Numbered from the stretch's first letter, positions 27,166 to 36,617 are shown. The stretch: 64,000 bases of DNA from Azonexaceae bacterium s22 (GCA_016617495.1 WYCU01000005.1:62001-126000); one strand, 5' to 3'. Translations and numbers: made by a program. The notes: generated from the sequence alone by a model not told the origin.

Positions 27166-28104
27166 CTATGCCACGAATTCGATCCGGTTTCTGCCGTTTT
27201 GCTTGGCGGCGTAAAGTTGGTGATCGACGTCCCGAACGAAATCCGCCGCGCTGATTTTGGCGTCGGGAATGACGGTGCCTACACCCATGCTCACCGTCAC
27301 GCGCTGGGCGTGCGGCGATTGCGCGTGGGTGATGCCCTGTTTCTCGATCAGACGCTGGCAGCGTTCGGCGACTTTGCGTGCGCCCTCGGCATCGGTTTCG
27401 GGCAGCAGGATGACGAACTCCTCTCCGCCGTAACGGGCGACCAGATCGCGCGGGTAGGCCAGCCCCAAGCCGAGTGTCCGGGCGATGTCGGTCAGACATT
27501 TGTCGCCTTCCAGGTGCCCGTAAAGATCGTTGTACTGCTTGAACAGGTCGACATCGAGCATGATAACGGACAGCGGTTGCCCGTTCTTGGTGGCGCTCGA
27601 CCATTCGAGCTCGAAAGTCGCGTCGAAGCGGCGGCGGTTGGCAATGCCCGTGAGCCCATCCTTGAACGACAGGGCTTCCAGTTCTTTTTGCAGCGCCAGC
27701 AGCTTTTCTTCGGTTTTCTTGCGTTCGCTGATATCGAACATGAAGCCGATCAACGAATCGACCTCACCATCGTCTTTGCGTACCACATGGACCACATCGC
27801 GGATCCAGACGTAGCCGTTGTCCTTGGTGAGCGCCCGATAATCCACTTCATGATCGACACCGGCTTTGGATTGAGAGACGCAAAAATTGACGGCGTAATC
27901 GCGATCGTCGGAGTGCATCCGCGTAACCCAGTCTTCCACACTGAGCCAACTGTCCTGAGACCAGCCCAGCAGCGCCTCGATTTGCGGGCCGATGTAGGCA
28001 AATTTCATCGTGGCCCAATCAATTTTCCAAGGAATGGCCTTGGTGGATTCAAGCAGCGTTTTGTAAACCGCGCTGTCGCTACTGAGATCGCTCACGTCGG
28101 ACAT
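27166..28104 (-). CDS. PAS-GGDEF diguanylate cyclase
   Basis: 312 residues. A PAS/PAC sensor domain (about 15-130; PQIEALLGWSQDSW and the PAC motif FMFDISERKKTEEK) is followed by a GGDEF domain with intact active site RYGGEEF (226-230) and FKDGLTGIANRRRFD. It would make c-di-GMP from two GTP. The product-inhibition RxxD site is not conserved: Tyr217 occupies the Arg position. No membrane segment, so it is a cytosolic sensor. It neighbours the hemerythrin gene. Confidence 0.94.
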   Translation of the reverse strand: MSDVSDLSSDSAVYKTLLESTKAIPWKIDWATMKFAYIGPQIEALLGWSQDSWLSVEDWVTRMHSDDRDYAVNFCVSQSKAGVDHEVDYRALTKDNGYVWIRDVVHVVRKDDGEVDSLIGFMFDISERKKTEEKLLALQKELEALSFKDGLTGIANRRRFDATFELEWSSATKNGQPLSVIMLDVDLFKQYNDLYGHLEGDKCLTDIARTLGLGLAYPRDLVARYGGEEFVILLPETDAEGARKVAERCQRLIEKQGITHAQSPHAQRVTVSMGVGTVIPDAKISAADFVRDVDHQLYAAKQNGRNRIEFVA

Positions 28105-28143
28105 TTCGGAAGGCTCCTGAAGGGATGGGGAACGGACGTTAAT

Positions 28144-28950
28144 TTAACCGATATCGACAGGCCGGCCATGCACTGTCGACAGTGCATTCCAGTACCAATA
28201 GAAGAAACCGTGTTCGCTTTGCAACAGGGTGTGGGTGACGATGCTGTTTTGGCGAATGTTTCCCCAGCAGGCGCGTGCCGAATTGCGGTTGTTGTGCAAA
28301 TCGATACATGCCGCATTGCCGTCCGCGGGTTTGGGTGGAATGTAGAGTGCGCAGCCACGTGGCACCCAGAGGTCAGCGAGCCGGATCTTGCCCAGTTTGG
28401 GCCAGTAACGCCCCACGGAAATCACTAGCGGTTGCGTGGGATCGGTAGAGGCAAAAACGTGCGGGAAGTTGTGGTGTTCCAGATCGGTACAGACCACGCT
28501 GAGCAAGGTGTTGCCGGTATTCTGGTACGGTGACCAATGTCCGGCGAATACACCGTATTCGTATTCGATTTGTTGCAGTTCGGCGACGGGGCTGCTCAAC
28601 TCGACAGCCTGGCCCGGGCGAACCAGCGTAATGCCAAAGGCCGCGGCAATGTCGGGCGTCGCCCACAGAGGCTCAAACGCCACCTCGCTTGCGGCGAAAC
28701 CGAGTTGCGTTTCAATGCCATAGGGCAGCGTCGGCTTCACGCCAAGCACTTCGGCGACCGTGAACTCGTGGCCAAAGGCAAGCTGCGGATTGGTTTCCAC
28801 CGGCGTTAGGGGAACGACACCGGCAGGCGGTTGGCCGAGATACGTTGGCGCGCCACCATCGTTGTAGAAATAGGGCGTCCTGGCGGTGTCAATCGTGGTC
28901 TGAAAAATTTCCTTGATGAACACCGGGGCGTCGAAACGGGGATCGGACAT
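28144..28950 (-). CDS. conserved-looking protein of unknown function
   Basis: 268 residues with no recognised family. The protein is rich in aromatic residues and has no signal peptide or membrane helix. Features that look conserved are EYGVFAGHWSPYQNTGNTLL, CTDLEHHNFPHVFAS, LWVPRGCALYIPPKP and CIDLHNNRNSARACWGNIRQ, with several His and Asn that might bind metal or sugar. Codon use and GC match the neighbours, so it is probably resident. Same strand as the GGDEF gene, 39 bp upstream of it. Confidence 0.75.
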   Translation of the reverse strand: MSDPRFDAPVFIKEIFQTTIDTARTPYFYNDGGAPTYLGQPPAGVVPLTPVETNPQLAFGHEFTVAEVLGVKPTLPYGIETQLGFAASEVAFEPLWATPDIAAAFGITLVRPGQAVELSSPVAELQQIEYEYGVFAGHWSPYQNTGNTLLSVVCTDLEHHNFPHVFASTDPTQPLVISVGRYWPKLGKIRLADLWVPRGCALYIPPKPADGNAACIDLHNNRNSARACWGNIRQNSIVTHTLLQSEHGFFYWYWNALSTVHGRPVDIG

Positions 28951-29009
28951 GGTTGGCTCGGCGGGCTGTCGAAATGCCGCTATCCTAAACGAATATTGAG
29001 AACCCGCCG

Positions 29010-29633
29010 TTACCGCCGTTGCCAGATCTGCCAGCGCTCGCGGCCGGCAAAGACCGGGATCGAGTCGGATACTTGCTTGTCTTCGATGCGCTCGAAGTTT
29101 GGCCGAAGCAAGGCGTCGAGTTGCTCCGGCAGAATGCCGAAAGGCGGCCCTTTGGCCTGGTCGCAGATGAAGAAGAAGCCCGCCAGCAGGCCGCCCGACG
29201 GGAGCAATGTCGCAACGCGGCGCCCCCAGTCATCCCACAGCTTACGCGGCAGGGCGCAGAGGAAGGCGCGTTCGTAGATCAACGCCGGGGGAGTGGGCGG
29301 CTGCCATTTGAAAAAGTCGTCGCAAACGAGGTCGACCGCGACATTTGCCAACACAGCCTGGGCGCGCTCGATGGCCGCCGGGGAAAAATCGAGTGCGGTC
29401 ACCGGCCAGCCTTTTTCCGAAAGATGGGCGGCCTCCCAGGCGCTGCCGCAGCCGGGAATCAGCGTGTTCAAGGGTTCGGGGTGGCGAGCGACAAAAGCGG
29501 CGAAATCATCCGGCACCTTGCCGGCATCCCAGGGCGTGAATCCCTCGCCAAACCGCTTGCACCAGAAATCCGGGTGCTCGGGGCGCTGGTCGTCGGGCTT
29601 GATTTGGGTCGGGGAAGGGGGGGAATCGGTCAT
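29010..29633 (-). CDS. TPMT-family class I SAM methyltransferase
   Basis: 207 residues. It carries the thiopurine methyltransferase family pattern: FWCKRFGEGFTPWDAGKVP at the N-terminus (the GxTPWD motif), SAM loop LIPGCGSAWEAAHLSEKGW, TALDFSPAAIERA, and ERAFLCALP. Bacterial members methylate sulfur, selenium or tellurium compounds, or halides. The substrate cannot be told here. Divergent from hemC with only 41 bp between starts. GGAAGTTTAAC precedes ATG 29633. A dispersed-repeat copy codes for NVAVDL before motif II. Confidence 0.88.
   Translation of the reverse strand: MTDSPPSPTQIKPDDQRPEHPDFWCKRFGEGFTPWDAGKVPDDFAAFVARHPEPLNTLIPGCGSAWEAAHLSEKGWPVTALDFSPAAIERAQAVLANVAVDLVCDDFFKWQPPTPPALIYERAFLCALPRKLWDDWGRRVATLLPSGGLLAGFFFICDQAKGPPFGILPEQLDALLRPNFERIEDKQVSDSIPVFAGRERWQIWQRR
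29330..29344 (+). repeat. dispersed GTCGACCGCGACA element, copy 8 (in TPMT gene)
   Basis: GGTCGACCGCGACAT, exact core. In frame, coding VAVD on the minus strand. Confidence 0.7.
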
Positions 29634-29674
29634 GTTAAACTTCCTGCCTTCCTTTAATCGTTTGTTGCCGCGCC

Positions 29675-30610
29675 ATGTCCGCTCCTTCCAAGATCGTTAT
29701 CGCCTCCCGAGAGTCCCGTCTGGCCATGTGGCAGGCCGTCCATGTTCAGGGCCGTCTGGCCGGACTGAATCCGGGGTCGGAGGTTGTCATTTTAGGCATG
29801 ACGACCAAGGGCGACCAGATTCTCGACCGGCCGCTCGCCGAGATCGGCGGCAAGGGTCTGTTCATCAAGGAACTCGAGGTGGCCATGCAGGAAGGTCGTG
29901 CCCATCTTGCCGTGCATTCCATGAAGGATGTGCCGATGGTCATGCCGGAAGGCTTTGTCCTCGCGGCCATCTCGGCGCGGGAGAATCCGCGCGATGCCTT
30001 TGTTTCAAACAAGTATGCCGGCCTCGAGGATCTGCCGGAAGGCGCCGTCGTCGGCACCTCCAGCCTGCGCCGCGAGGCCATCCTGCGGGCGAAATACCCG
30101 CATCTGGTCATTCGCAGCCTGCGGGGCAATCTCGATACGCGCCTGCGTAAACTCGATAATGGCGAATACGACGCCATCATTCTGGCCGCAGCCGGCCTGA
30201 TCCGCCTGGGCCTCAAGGAACGCATCAAGGCCATCCTGACCCCGGAGCAGTCCCTGCCGGCGCCCGGACAAGGGGCGCTGGGAATCGAACTGGTCGAGGG
30301 CGATGCCGCGATGGCAGCGCTCGTGGCACCGTTGAACGACGCCGAAACGGCGCACTGCGTCAAGGCGGAGCGGGCGTTTTCGCGCGCCTTGGGTGGCTCC
30401 TGCCAGGTGCCGCTCGGTGGCTATGCAATCATCGACAACGGCCAACTCTGGCTGCGCGGCTTTGTCGCCACGGCGGACGGCAAAGCCATGGTGAGTGCCG
30501 AATTGCGCGGCGATCCGGCGCAGGACGAAGCGTTGGGCCGGCAGCTTGCCGAACAGCTGCGCGCCCAGGGCGCAGATGCCATCCTCGCCCAGTTGGCGTG
30601 CCACGCCTGA
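29675..30610 (+). CDS. hemC: hydroxymethylbilane synthase (porphobilinogen deaminase)
   Basis: 311 residues. It joins four porphobilinogens into hydroxymethylbilane. N-terminal [15 protein letters not shown], then [36 protein letters not shown] and the dipyrromethane cofactor Cys243 in [12 protein letters not shown]. First of hemC-hemD-hemX-hemY, all coupled or overlapping. No clear ribosome binding site before ATG 29675. The 41-bp spacer to the divergent methyltransferase must hold both promoters, or one lies inside the neighbour. Confidence 0.97.
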   Translation: MSAPSKIVIASRESRLAMWQAVHVQGRLAGLNPGSEVVILGMTTKGDQILDRPLAEIGGKGLFIKELEVAMQEGRAHLAVHSMKDVPMVMPEGFVLAAISARENPRDAFVSNKYAGLEDLPEGAVVGTSSLRREAILRAKYPHLVIRSLRGNLDTRLRKLDNGEYDAIILAAAGLIRLGLKERIKAILTPEQSLPAPGQGALGIELVEGDAAMAALVAPLNDAETAHCVKAERAFSRALGGSCQVPLGGYAIIDNGQLWLRGFVATADGKAMVSAELRGDPAQDEALGRQLAEQLRAQGADAILAQLACHA

Positions 30611-30617
30611 GTCCACG

Positions 30618-31400
30618 ATGAGCGCCGTCGGCCCGCTTGCCGGCAAAACAATCGTCGTGACCCGTCCACGTGCGCAAGCCGGGCCGCTGGCGGCGGCGAT
30701 CGCCCAGGCGGGCGGCATTCCCCTGATTTTTCCGCTGCTGGAAATTTCTCCGGCCGATGATCCGCGTCCTTTGACCATGGCGGCGGATCGGCTGGCCAGC
30801 TACGCCATGGCGATCTTCATCAGCCCCAATGCAGTGGCCCATGCCCTGCCCGCCTTGCTGGCGCGCCAGCATTGGCCGGAGGCGCTGGTGCCGGCCGCTG
30901 TCGGGCAGGGGACGGTCAAAGTGTTGGAGCACGCCGGGATCGTGGGCTGCGTTGCGCCTGCGGAGCGTTTCGATTCCGAGGCCTTGCTGGCTTTGCCGGA
31001 ACTGGCGGCTGAGCGGGTGCGCGGCCGCCGGATCGCCATTTTTCGGGGCGATGGCGGGCGCGAATTGCTTGCCGATACCTTGCGCGAACGCGGGGCCACG
31101 GTTGACTGCATCGCCTGCTACCAACGCAGTGGGCCGAGCGCAGGGGCCGAGCCGCTGCTGGCCGCCTGGCGGGATAATCGCCTGGATGCGCTGACTGTAT
31201 CGAGCAGTGAAGGGCTACGCTATCTCGTCGATTTGCTGGATGAATCCGGTCGTGAACGCCTGGCGGATACGCCGCTCTTCGTGCCGCATGCACGCATTGG
31301 CGAAACCGCCCGGGCGCTGGGTTTGCGCAACATCGTGTTAACCGGGCCGGCCGATGCCGGCATTCTGGAAGGTTTGCGTGCTTATAATTGGTTGCCATGA
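30618..31400 (+). CDS. hemD: uroporphyrinogen-III synthase
   Basis: 260 residues. It cyclises hydroxymethylbilane with inversion of ring D. The family is poorly conserved, but LAGKTIVVTRPRAQAGPL, AIFISPNAVAHAL, VGQGTVKVL, IAIFRGDGGRELL and DALTVSSSEGLRYL are typical. ATG 30618 lies 7 bp after the hemC stop. The frame extends upstream inside hemC but without family sequence. It overlaps hemX by 4 bp. Confidence 0.95.
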   Translation: MSAVGPLAGKTIVVTRPRAQAGPLAAAIAQAGGIPLIFPLLEISPADDPRPLTMAADRLASYAMAIFISPNAVAHALPALLARQHWPEALVPAAVGQGTVKVLEHAGIVGCVAPAERFDSEALLALPELAAERVRGRRIAIFRGDGGRELLADTLRERGATVDCIACYQRSGPSAGAEPLLAAWRDNRLDALTVSSSEGLRYLVDLLDESGRERLADTPLFVPHARIGETARALGLRNIVLTGPADAGILEGLRAYNWLP

Positions 31401-32431
31401 GTACTGAAGAATCCAAGGCTTTGCCGCCCGAGCCGGCGCCAAAGTCCAAAAAATCCGCCCTCAACTTCTGGCCATGGCTTGCTGCGGCCGCGATTGGTGT
31501 GTCCGCTTGGCAATGGTGGGAGACACGCCATACGCTTGATGGGCTGCAGCAGGAAATTGCGCAGCGGCTTGGCGCCACGGAAACCGCGGGTAAGGAAGAT
31601 CGCGGCGCACTCAAGCTGATGCGCGAAGAAGTCGATGCGCTCCAGGGCAAGCTGGGTGCGGTGGAAGAACGTCAGGAGGCTTTCCAGGGGCAGACCGAAG
31701 CGCTGCAATCGCTTTATCAGGAAATGGCGCGCGGTCGGGAAGAAGCGAGTTTGATCGAGGTCGAACAGGCGATCACCCTGGCGGCGCAGCAGCTCCAGCT
31801 GGCTGGCAACGTTCAGGCGGCGATTCTGGCGTTGCAAGCGGCAGAAAGTCGGCTCCAGAAAATCGACCGCCCGCAGGTGGTGCCGTTGCGTAAAGCCATT
31901 GCACACGATTTGGCGCGGCTGAGTGCCGTGCCCTCGGCTGACGTGGCAGGCATGAATTTGCGTATTGAGAAAGTGTTGATGCAGGTGGATCAACTGCCAT
32001 TCGCCGAAAGCATCCGCCCGCAAATCAAGGACGAAGTGCCGGCTGCCCAAACTCCCTTGCCCTGGTGGGAGCGCTCGTTTGTCGAGCTTTGGCAGGAATT
32101 CAAAGGCTTGATTCGCATCCAGCGTTTCGACCGCATGGATGCGCCGCTGCTGGCGCCCGGTCAGGCCTATTTGCTGCGCGAAAATCTCAAGTTGCGTTTG
32201 CTCAGCGCACGACTGGCCCTTTTGGCCCGCGAGCAAGAAATTTTCCGTGGCGAACTTAAGGCGGCCGGAGATGTGCTGGGGCGCTATTTCGACGATCAGG
32301 ACAAGGCAGTGCAAGAGGCCCGGGCGCAACTCGCTCCGTTGCAAACCGTCAATCTGGCGGCCAGCCTGCCGGATTTGAGCGAGAGCCTGACGGCCATGCG
32401 TCAGTTGCACGGAAACAAGGAGAAAAAGTGA
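31397..32431 (+). CDS. hemX: HemX-like membrane protein
   Basis: 344 residues. A short Pro/Lys-rich N-terminal tail is followed by one membrane helix (LNFWPWLAAAAIGVSAW, about 24-42) and a long periplasmic coiled-coil segment (EEVDALQGKLGAVEERQEAF), then the DUF513 core (WWERSFVELWQEFKGLIRIQ). E. coli HemX was once labelled a methyltransferase, but no SAM motif is seen. It is thought to assist haem precursor handling. ATGA overlap with hemD and GTGA overlap with hemY imply coupled translation. Confidence 0.9.
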   Translation: MSTEESKALPPEPAPKSKKSALNFWPWLAAAAIGVSAWQWWETRHTLDGLQQEIAQRLGATETAGKEDRGALKLMREEVDALQGKLGAVEERQEAFQGQTEALQSLYQEMARGREEASLIEVEQAITLAAQQLQLAGNVQAAILALQAAESRLQKIDRPQVVPLRKAIAHDLARLSAVPSADVAGMNLRIEKVLMQVDQLPFAESIRPQIKDEVPAAQTPLPWWERSFVELWQEFKGLIRIQRFDRMDAPLLAPGQAYLLRENLKLRLLSARLALLAREQEIFRGELKAAGDVLGRYFDDQDKAVQEARAQLAPLQTVNLAASLPDLSESLTAMRQLHGNKEKK

Positions 32432-33609
32432 GGGCGTTGTTCTGGCTGTTGACCCTCTTCGCGCTGGCGGCAGGAGTCGCCCTGGGGGCGCGGCTGAACG
32501 AGGGGTACGTGCTTCTGGTTTTTGCGCCCTACCGTGCCGAGATCAGCCTTAATCTTTTCTTCCTGATCCTGCTGGGGGCTTTCTTGGTGCTTTATGGGGC
32601 AACGCGCGCCGTGCTGTTGACGCTTGGGTTGCCACAGCAGGTACGCCGCTACCGGGAACGTCGGCGCCGCGAAAAATCCGGTGAAGTGTTTCAGGATGCG
32701 GTTCGTTTGCTCTTCGAGGGGCGTTTCGGCCAAGCCATGAAAAAGGCAGGCGAGGCGCATGCCGCCGGCCGGGCGCCGGGCCTTTCCGCCTTGATTGCCG
32801 CGCGGGCGGCACAGCGCATGCGCGAACCCGAAAAACAACAGGCCTGGTTGGCACATGCGCTGACTGACGACCCTCGCAATGAGGCGGCCACCTTGATGCT
32901 CGATGCCGAAACGGCCAATGAGGAGCGGCGCTTTGACGACGCGCTCGTGGCGCTTGGCAAGTTGCAGGGCAAGCAGGGGCGACATATCGCCGCCTTGCGT
33001 CTTGAGTTGCGGGCACGCCAGGGGACGGGGGATTGGGCCGGCGTATTGCGGCTGGTTCGTCAGCTTGCCAAGCGCGATGCCCTTCCGGAAGAGGTCGTGC
33101 GCGAGGTTCTGGCACAGGCCCACCTGGCCCAGATCGCTGCCAGTGCGGCACAAGGGCAGTTGATTCCTTATTTGCGGGCGCTGCCGACGGAGGAACGGGG
33201 CCGGCGTGTTGTACTTGCCGCTGCGCGTGCCCTGCTGGCGCAAGGCGAAGATGTTGAAGCCCAGAAGCTGATCGAAGCGACGCTGGACAAGGCCGACCTC
33301 GATCAATGGCCGTCCGAGCTGACTGCCATTTACGGCCAACTCAGCGCTGGCGACCAGACCGCAAGGATCGCGCGCGCCGAGAGCTGGTTACGCCGCCACC
33401 CGGACGACGCCACCCTGTTGCTGGCTCTGGGTCGGATGTGCCTGCGTCAGCGCTTGTGGGGCAAGGCACAGAACTATCTGGAAGCTTCGCTCTCGGTAGA
33501 GGCAAGCCGGGATGCCCATCTCGAACTCGCCCGCTTGTTCGATCAGTTGGAAAGACCCGAAGAGGCCAATCGCCAGTACCGTGCAGGCGCCCTGATCGAC
33601 GTCCGCTGA
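32428..33609 (+). CDS. hemY: HemY-like TPR membrane protein
   Basis: 393 residues starting at GTG. Two N-terminal membrane helices (LFWLLTLFALAAGVALG and NLFFLILLGAFLVLYG) precede a helical TPR-like region (GKLQGKQGRHIAALRLELRA, LARLFDQLERPEEANRQYRA). This is the proteobacterial HemY (HemY_N) type and not the protoporphyrinogen oxidase of the same name. Probably helps hold the haem-synthesis machinery at the membrane. Last gene of the hem operon, convergent with hemF. Confidence 0.92.
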   Translation: MRALFWLLTLFALAAGVALGARLNEGYVLLVFAPYRAEISLNLFFLILLGAFLVLYGATRAVLLTLGLPQQVRRYRERRRREKSGEVFQDAVRLLFEGRFGQAMKKAGEAHAAGRAPGLSALIAARAAQRMREPEKQQAWLAHALTDDPRNEAATLMLDAETANEERRFDDALVALGKLQGKQGRHIAALRLELRARQGTGDWAGVLRLVRQLAKRDALPEEVVREVLAQAHLAQIAASAAQGQLIPYLRALPTEERGRRVVLAAARALLAQGEDVEAQKLIEATLDKADLDQWPSELTAIYGQLSAGDQTARIARAESWLRRHPDDATLLLALGRMCLRQRLWGKAQNYLEASLSVEASRDAHLELARLFDQLERPEEANRQYRAGALIDVR

Positions 33610-33613
33610 AGTG

Positions 33614-33641
33614 GTGCGCGCCCCGCCATGGCGGCGCGCAC
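33614..33641. terminator. GC-rich hairpin between convergent hemY and hemF
   Basis: GTGCGCGCC pairs with GGCGCGCAC around CCGCCATGGC. There is no T-run on either strand, so it may stabilise ends or help terminate both convergent units without being a classical terminator. Confidence 0.35.
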
Positions 33642-33658
33642 TCGGCATCGGCTGGCTT

Positions 33659-34555
33659 TTAAGCCCAGTCCTGCGGTTGCAGAAAGACGTCGTAAAGTTC
33701 GGCCTCGGGGGAACCGGCTTCCGGGTGCCAGTCATAACGCCATTTGACGATGGGCGGCAGCGACATCAGGATGGACTCGGTGCGCCCGCCTGACTGTAGC
33801 CCGAAGAGTGTCCCGCGGTCCCAGACCAGATTGAATTCGACATAGCGGCCACGACGGTAGGCCTGAAAATCGCGCTCCCGCTCACCGTAAGGCGTGTCAC
33901 GACGCTTGACCAACACCGGCAGGTAGGCCTTGGTGAAGGCATCGCCAACCGCCTGGGTCAGCGCGAAGCAGCGTTCGAAACCGCCTTCGTTCAGGTCGTC
34001 GTAGAAGACGCCACCAACGCCGCGCGGCTCATTGCGGTGCTTAAGGAAAAAGTACTCGTCGCACCAGCGCTTGTACTTCGGATACACCTCGTCGCCAAAG
34101 GGGGCGAGGGCATCGCGGCAGGTCCGGTGAAAATGCGCCACATCCTCGCGTTGACCGTAATAGGGCGTCATGTCCATGCCGCCGCCGAACCACCAGACAT
34201 CGTCTTCGCCTTCCTTGCTGGCGACGAAACAGCGCACGTTCATGTGCGCCGTCGGGCAGTACGGATTGCGTGGATGCAGCACCAGCGAGACACCCATCGC
34301 CTCCCACGACCGGCCGGCCAGTTGCGGGCGTACTGCGGTGGCAGAGGCAGGCAGGGATTTGCCGGTGACGTGCGAGAAATTGACGCCGCCGCGCTCGAAG
34401 AAATTACCTTCCTCAATCAACCGCGAAATCCCGCCGCCGCCTTCCGGGCGTTGCCAGGAATCGGTGCGGAAGGATTGACCGTCGAAGGCCTCCAGCTCGG
34501 CGACGATGCGCGATTGCAGTCCGGTGAAAAATTCTTTGAGGCGAGTGGTATCCAT
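33659..34555 (-). CDS. hemF: oxygen-dependent coproporphyrinogen III oxidase
   Basis: 298 residues. It oxidatively decarboxylates coproporphyrinogen III with O2. Family motifs are [71 protein letters not shown] and the C-terminal [16 protein letters not shown]. Last gene of the long minus-strand run dusB-fis-purH-purD. The oxygen-requiring enzyme implies aerobic growth ability. An anaerobic hemN would have to lie elsewhere. Confidence 0.97.
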   Translation of the reverse strand: MDTTRLKEFFTGLQSRIVAELEAFDGQSFRTDSWQRPEGGGGISRLIEEGNFFERGGVNFSHVTGKSLPASATAVRPQLAGRSWEAMGVSLVLHPRNPYCPTAHMNVRCFVASKEGEDDVWWFGGGMDMTPYYGQREDVAHFHRTCRDALAPFGDEVYPKYKRWCDEYFFLKHRNEPRGVGGVFYDDLNEGGFERCFALTQAVGDAFTKAYLPVLVKRRDTPYGERERDFQAYRRGRYVEFNLVWDRGTLFGLQSGGRTESILMSLPPIVKWRYDWHPEAGSPEAELYDVFLQPQDWA

Positions 34556-34560
34556 GTGCC

Positions 34561-35286
34561 TTACTTGCTGTGATAACTGAGTTTGTCGCCGGTGATTGTG
34601 ATTTTTCCGAGATTGGCCAACTCCTTGACGACTAAGGAAAAATCGTTGCCGGGACTCTGTTTCTTGAAGTGGCTGGCCAAATGAGCAGCCAAGGTTTTGG
34701 GTTTTTTTGGCCGGGTGCGCGGAGGTATCGCGTTGAGGTGGAGGATAACTTCGGCTAGGGTCGGTGTTTTTGTGGAGGCTTTCGCAGGCGCTGGTGCTGG
34801 CGCTGCAGGAAGCGATGGGCTTGGTATTAAAACCGTTGTTGATGGTGCCGGCTTGTTGTCGGAACTGAGACTGTTAGCCGTCACATCAGGCTTTGTTAAA
34901 ACATCCTTGGCGGTCAAGAACTTGCCGAGTTCTTCAATTCGCTCGCAGGCGATTCCGCGCTTGCCAAGGTAGGCAATTAACGGGTCAAAACCTGTGTCTT
35001 TGGAAAGGACGAAAATACGTCGCTTGCGGTCTTCAGCCACGAGCAGTCCGAGCGTGTAGGCGATATGGAAATCCAAGGCATTCTTGCCATGACCTTCCAT
35101 TTGTATCCACTGCAAGCGGTTACCAAAAGGTTGCGCCTGACGAACTAAAACTGTCGGTAGCTTGGCTTGGTGAGGACCAAGAAAAACACGGACTTCGTAG
35201 TCCGTGTTGCGCAGCTTTTTCAGGTAATCGAGATCTTGGATATTCTCGAAATCGACTAGCAGCACTGGGGGAGGGGCGTCAGCCAC
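34561..35286 (-). CDS. PIN/NYN-like nuclease-domain protein
   Basis: 241 residues. The N-terminal domain (about 1-125) begins [17 protein letters not shown], with the acidic DFEN motif of NYN/PIN nucleases, and has [20 protein letters not shown] and [20 protein letters not shown], where Asp residues complete the metal site. An Ala/Pro/Ser linker leads to a basic C-terminal domain ([17 protein letters not shown] onward) that looks like a small winged-helix or HTH fold. Likely an RNA-acting nuclease. GC is visibly lower than neighbours, which may mark later acquisition. Located 5 bp upstream of hemF and 27 bp after purD. Confidence 0.75.
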   Translation of the reverse strand: MADAPPPVLLVDFENIQDLDYLKKLRNTDYEVRVFLGPHQAKLPTVLVRQAQPFGNRLQWIQMEGHGKNALDFHIAYTLGLLVAEDRKRRIFVLSKDTGFDPLIAYLGKRGIACERIEELGKFLTAKDVLTKPDVTANSLSSDNKPAPSTTVLIPSPSLPAAPAPAPAKASTKTPTLAEVILHLNAIPPRTRPKKPKTLAAHLASHFKKQSPGNDFSLVVKELANLGKITITGDKLSYHSK

Positions 35287-35313
35287 TGGAGTCCCTTTGA
35301 AAGAGGTGTGTGT

Positions 35314-36591
35314 TCAGCGGCTGATCGCGCGGTAGCCGATGTCTTTGCGGTACTGCATACCATCCCAGCTGATTTGCGTCAGCACCTCATAGGCACGCTT
35401 CTGGGCCAGCTTGACGTTTTCACCCAGCGCGGTGACGCAGAGTACACGTCCGCCGGCCGTGACGACCTGGCCGTCCTTCTCGGCGGTGCCGGCATGGAAG
35501 ACGTGCGCGTCTTCGCCAAAACTATTGCCTTTGGGGAGGCCGCCGATGACGTCGCCCTTTTTCGGGGTGTCCGGATAGTTGGCTGCGGCCAGCACGACGC
35601 CGAGCGCGACGCGGCGGTCCCATTCGGCTTCGACCTGGTCGAGCGTACCGGCGATGCCGTGTTCGAGCAGGGTGACGAAATTGGATTTCAGACGCATCAG
35701 GATCGGCTGGGTTTCCGGATCGCCCATGCGGCAGTTGAATTCCAGCGTCTTGACGGAGCCATCCTTGCCGATCATCAGACCGGCGTAGAGGAAACCGCTG
35801 AACGGGATACCGTCCGCCGCCATGCCCTTGACCGTGGGCAGAATGATCTCGCGCATCGCCTTCGCATGGACCTCCGGGGTGACGCACGGCGCCGGGGAGT
35901 AGGCGCCCATGCCGCCGGTGTTGGGGCCCTGGTCGCCGTCGAAGATGCGCTTGTGGTCCTGACTGGAGGCCAGGGCGAGGACGTTTTTGCCATCGACCAT
36001 GACGATGAAGCTGGCTTCCTCGCCGTCGAGGAAATCTTCAATGACCACGCGTGCACCGGCATCGCCCAGCTTGTTGCCGGAGAGCATGTCGTCAATCGCG
36101 GCATGCGCTTCTTCAATGCTCATGGCGACGACAACGCCCTTGCCGGCAGCCAGGCCGTCAGCCTTGATGACGATGGGCGCACCCTTGCGGTCGATGTAGG
36201 CGTGGGCCGCGGCGGCATCGGAGAAAGTTTCGAAACCGGCGGTCGGGATGTTGTGGCGGGCCATGAAGCGCTTGGCGAAATCCTTGGAGGATTCGAGCTG
36301 CGCGGCTTCCTTGGTCGGGCCGAAGATCTTCAGGCCGCGGGCGCGGAAGACGTTAACTACGCCAGCAGCGAGCGGCGCCTCGGGACCGACGACCGTGAGG
36401 TGAATCTTGTTCTGCTCGGCAAAATCGGCCAGAGCAACCGGATCGGTGAGGTTGATGTTTTCCAGCTCGTGTTCGCGGGCGGTGCCGGCATTGCCGGGGG
36501 CGATATAAACCTTCTGCAAACCGGGCGCTTGCGCCAGTTTCCAGGCCATGGCGTGCTCACGGCCGCCGGAACCGATGACGAGAAGTTTCAT
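35314..36591 (-). CDS. purD: phosphoribosylamine-glycine ligase
   Basis: 425 residues of the ATP-grasp family. It makes GAR from PRA, glycine and ATP. N-terminal MKLLVIGSGGREHAMAWKL, then GPEAPLAAGVVNVFRARGLK, FGPTKEAAQLESSK, IVIKADGLAAGKGVVVA, DHKRIFDGDQGPNTGGMGAY and EFNCRMGDPETQP. Downstream of purH in the same operon, but separated from it by a small excalibur-domain gene. Confidence 0.97.
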   Translation of the reverse strand: MKLLVIGSGGREHAMAWKLAQAPGLQKVYIAPGNAGTAREHELENINLTDPVALADFAEQNKIHLTVVGPEAPLAAGVVNVFRARGLKIFGPTKEAAQLESSKDFAKRFMARHNIPTAGFETFSDAAAAHAYIDRKGAPIVIKADGLAAGKGVVVAMSIEEAHAAIDDMLSGNKLGDAGARVVIEDFLDGEEASFIVMVDGKNVLALASSQDHKRIFDGDQGPNTGGMGAYSPAPCVTPEVHAKAMREIILPTVKGMAADGIPFSGFLYAGLMIGKDGSVKTLEFNCRMGDPETQPILMRLKSNFVTLLEHGIAGTLDQVEAEWDRRVALGVVLAAANYPDTPKKGDVIGGLPKGNSFGEDAHVFHAGTAEKDGQVVTAGGRVLCVTALGENVKLAQKRAYEVLTQISWDGMQYRKDIGYRAISR

Positions 36592-36617
36592 GACTGTTTC
36601 CCTTACCCTCTATTGAA

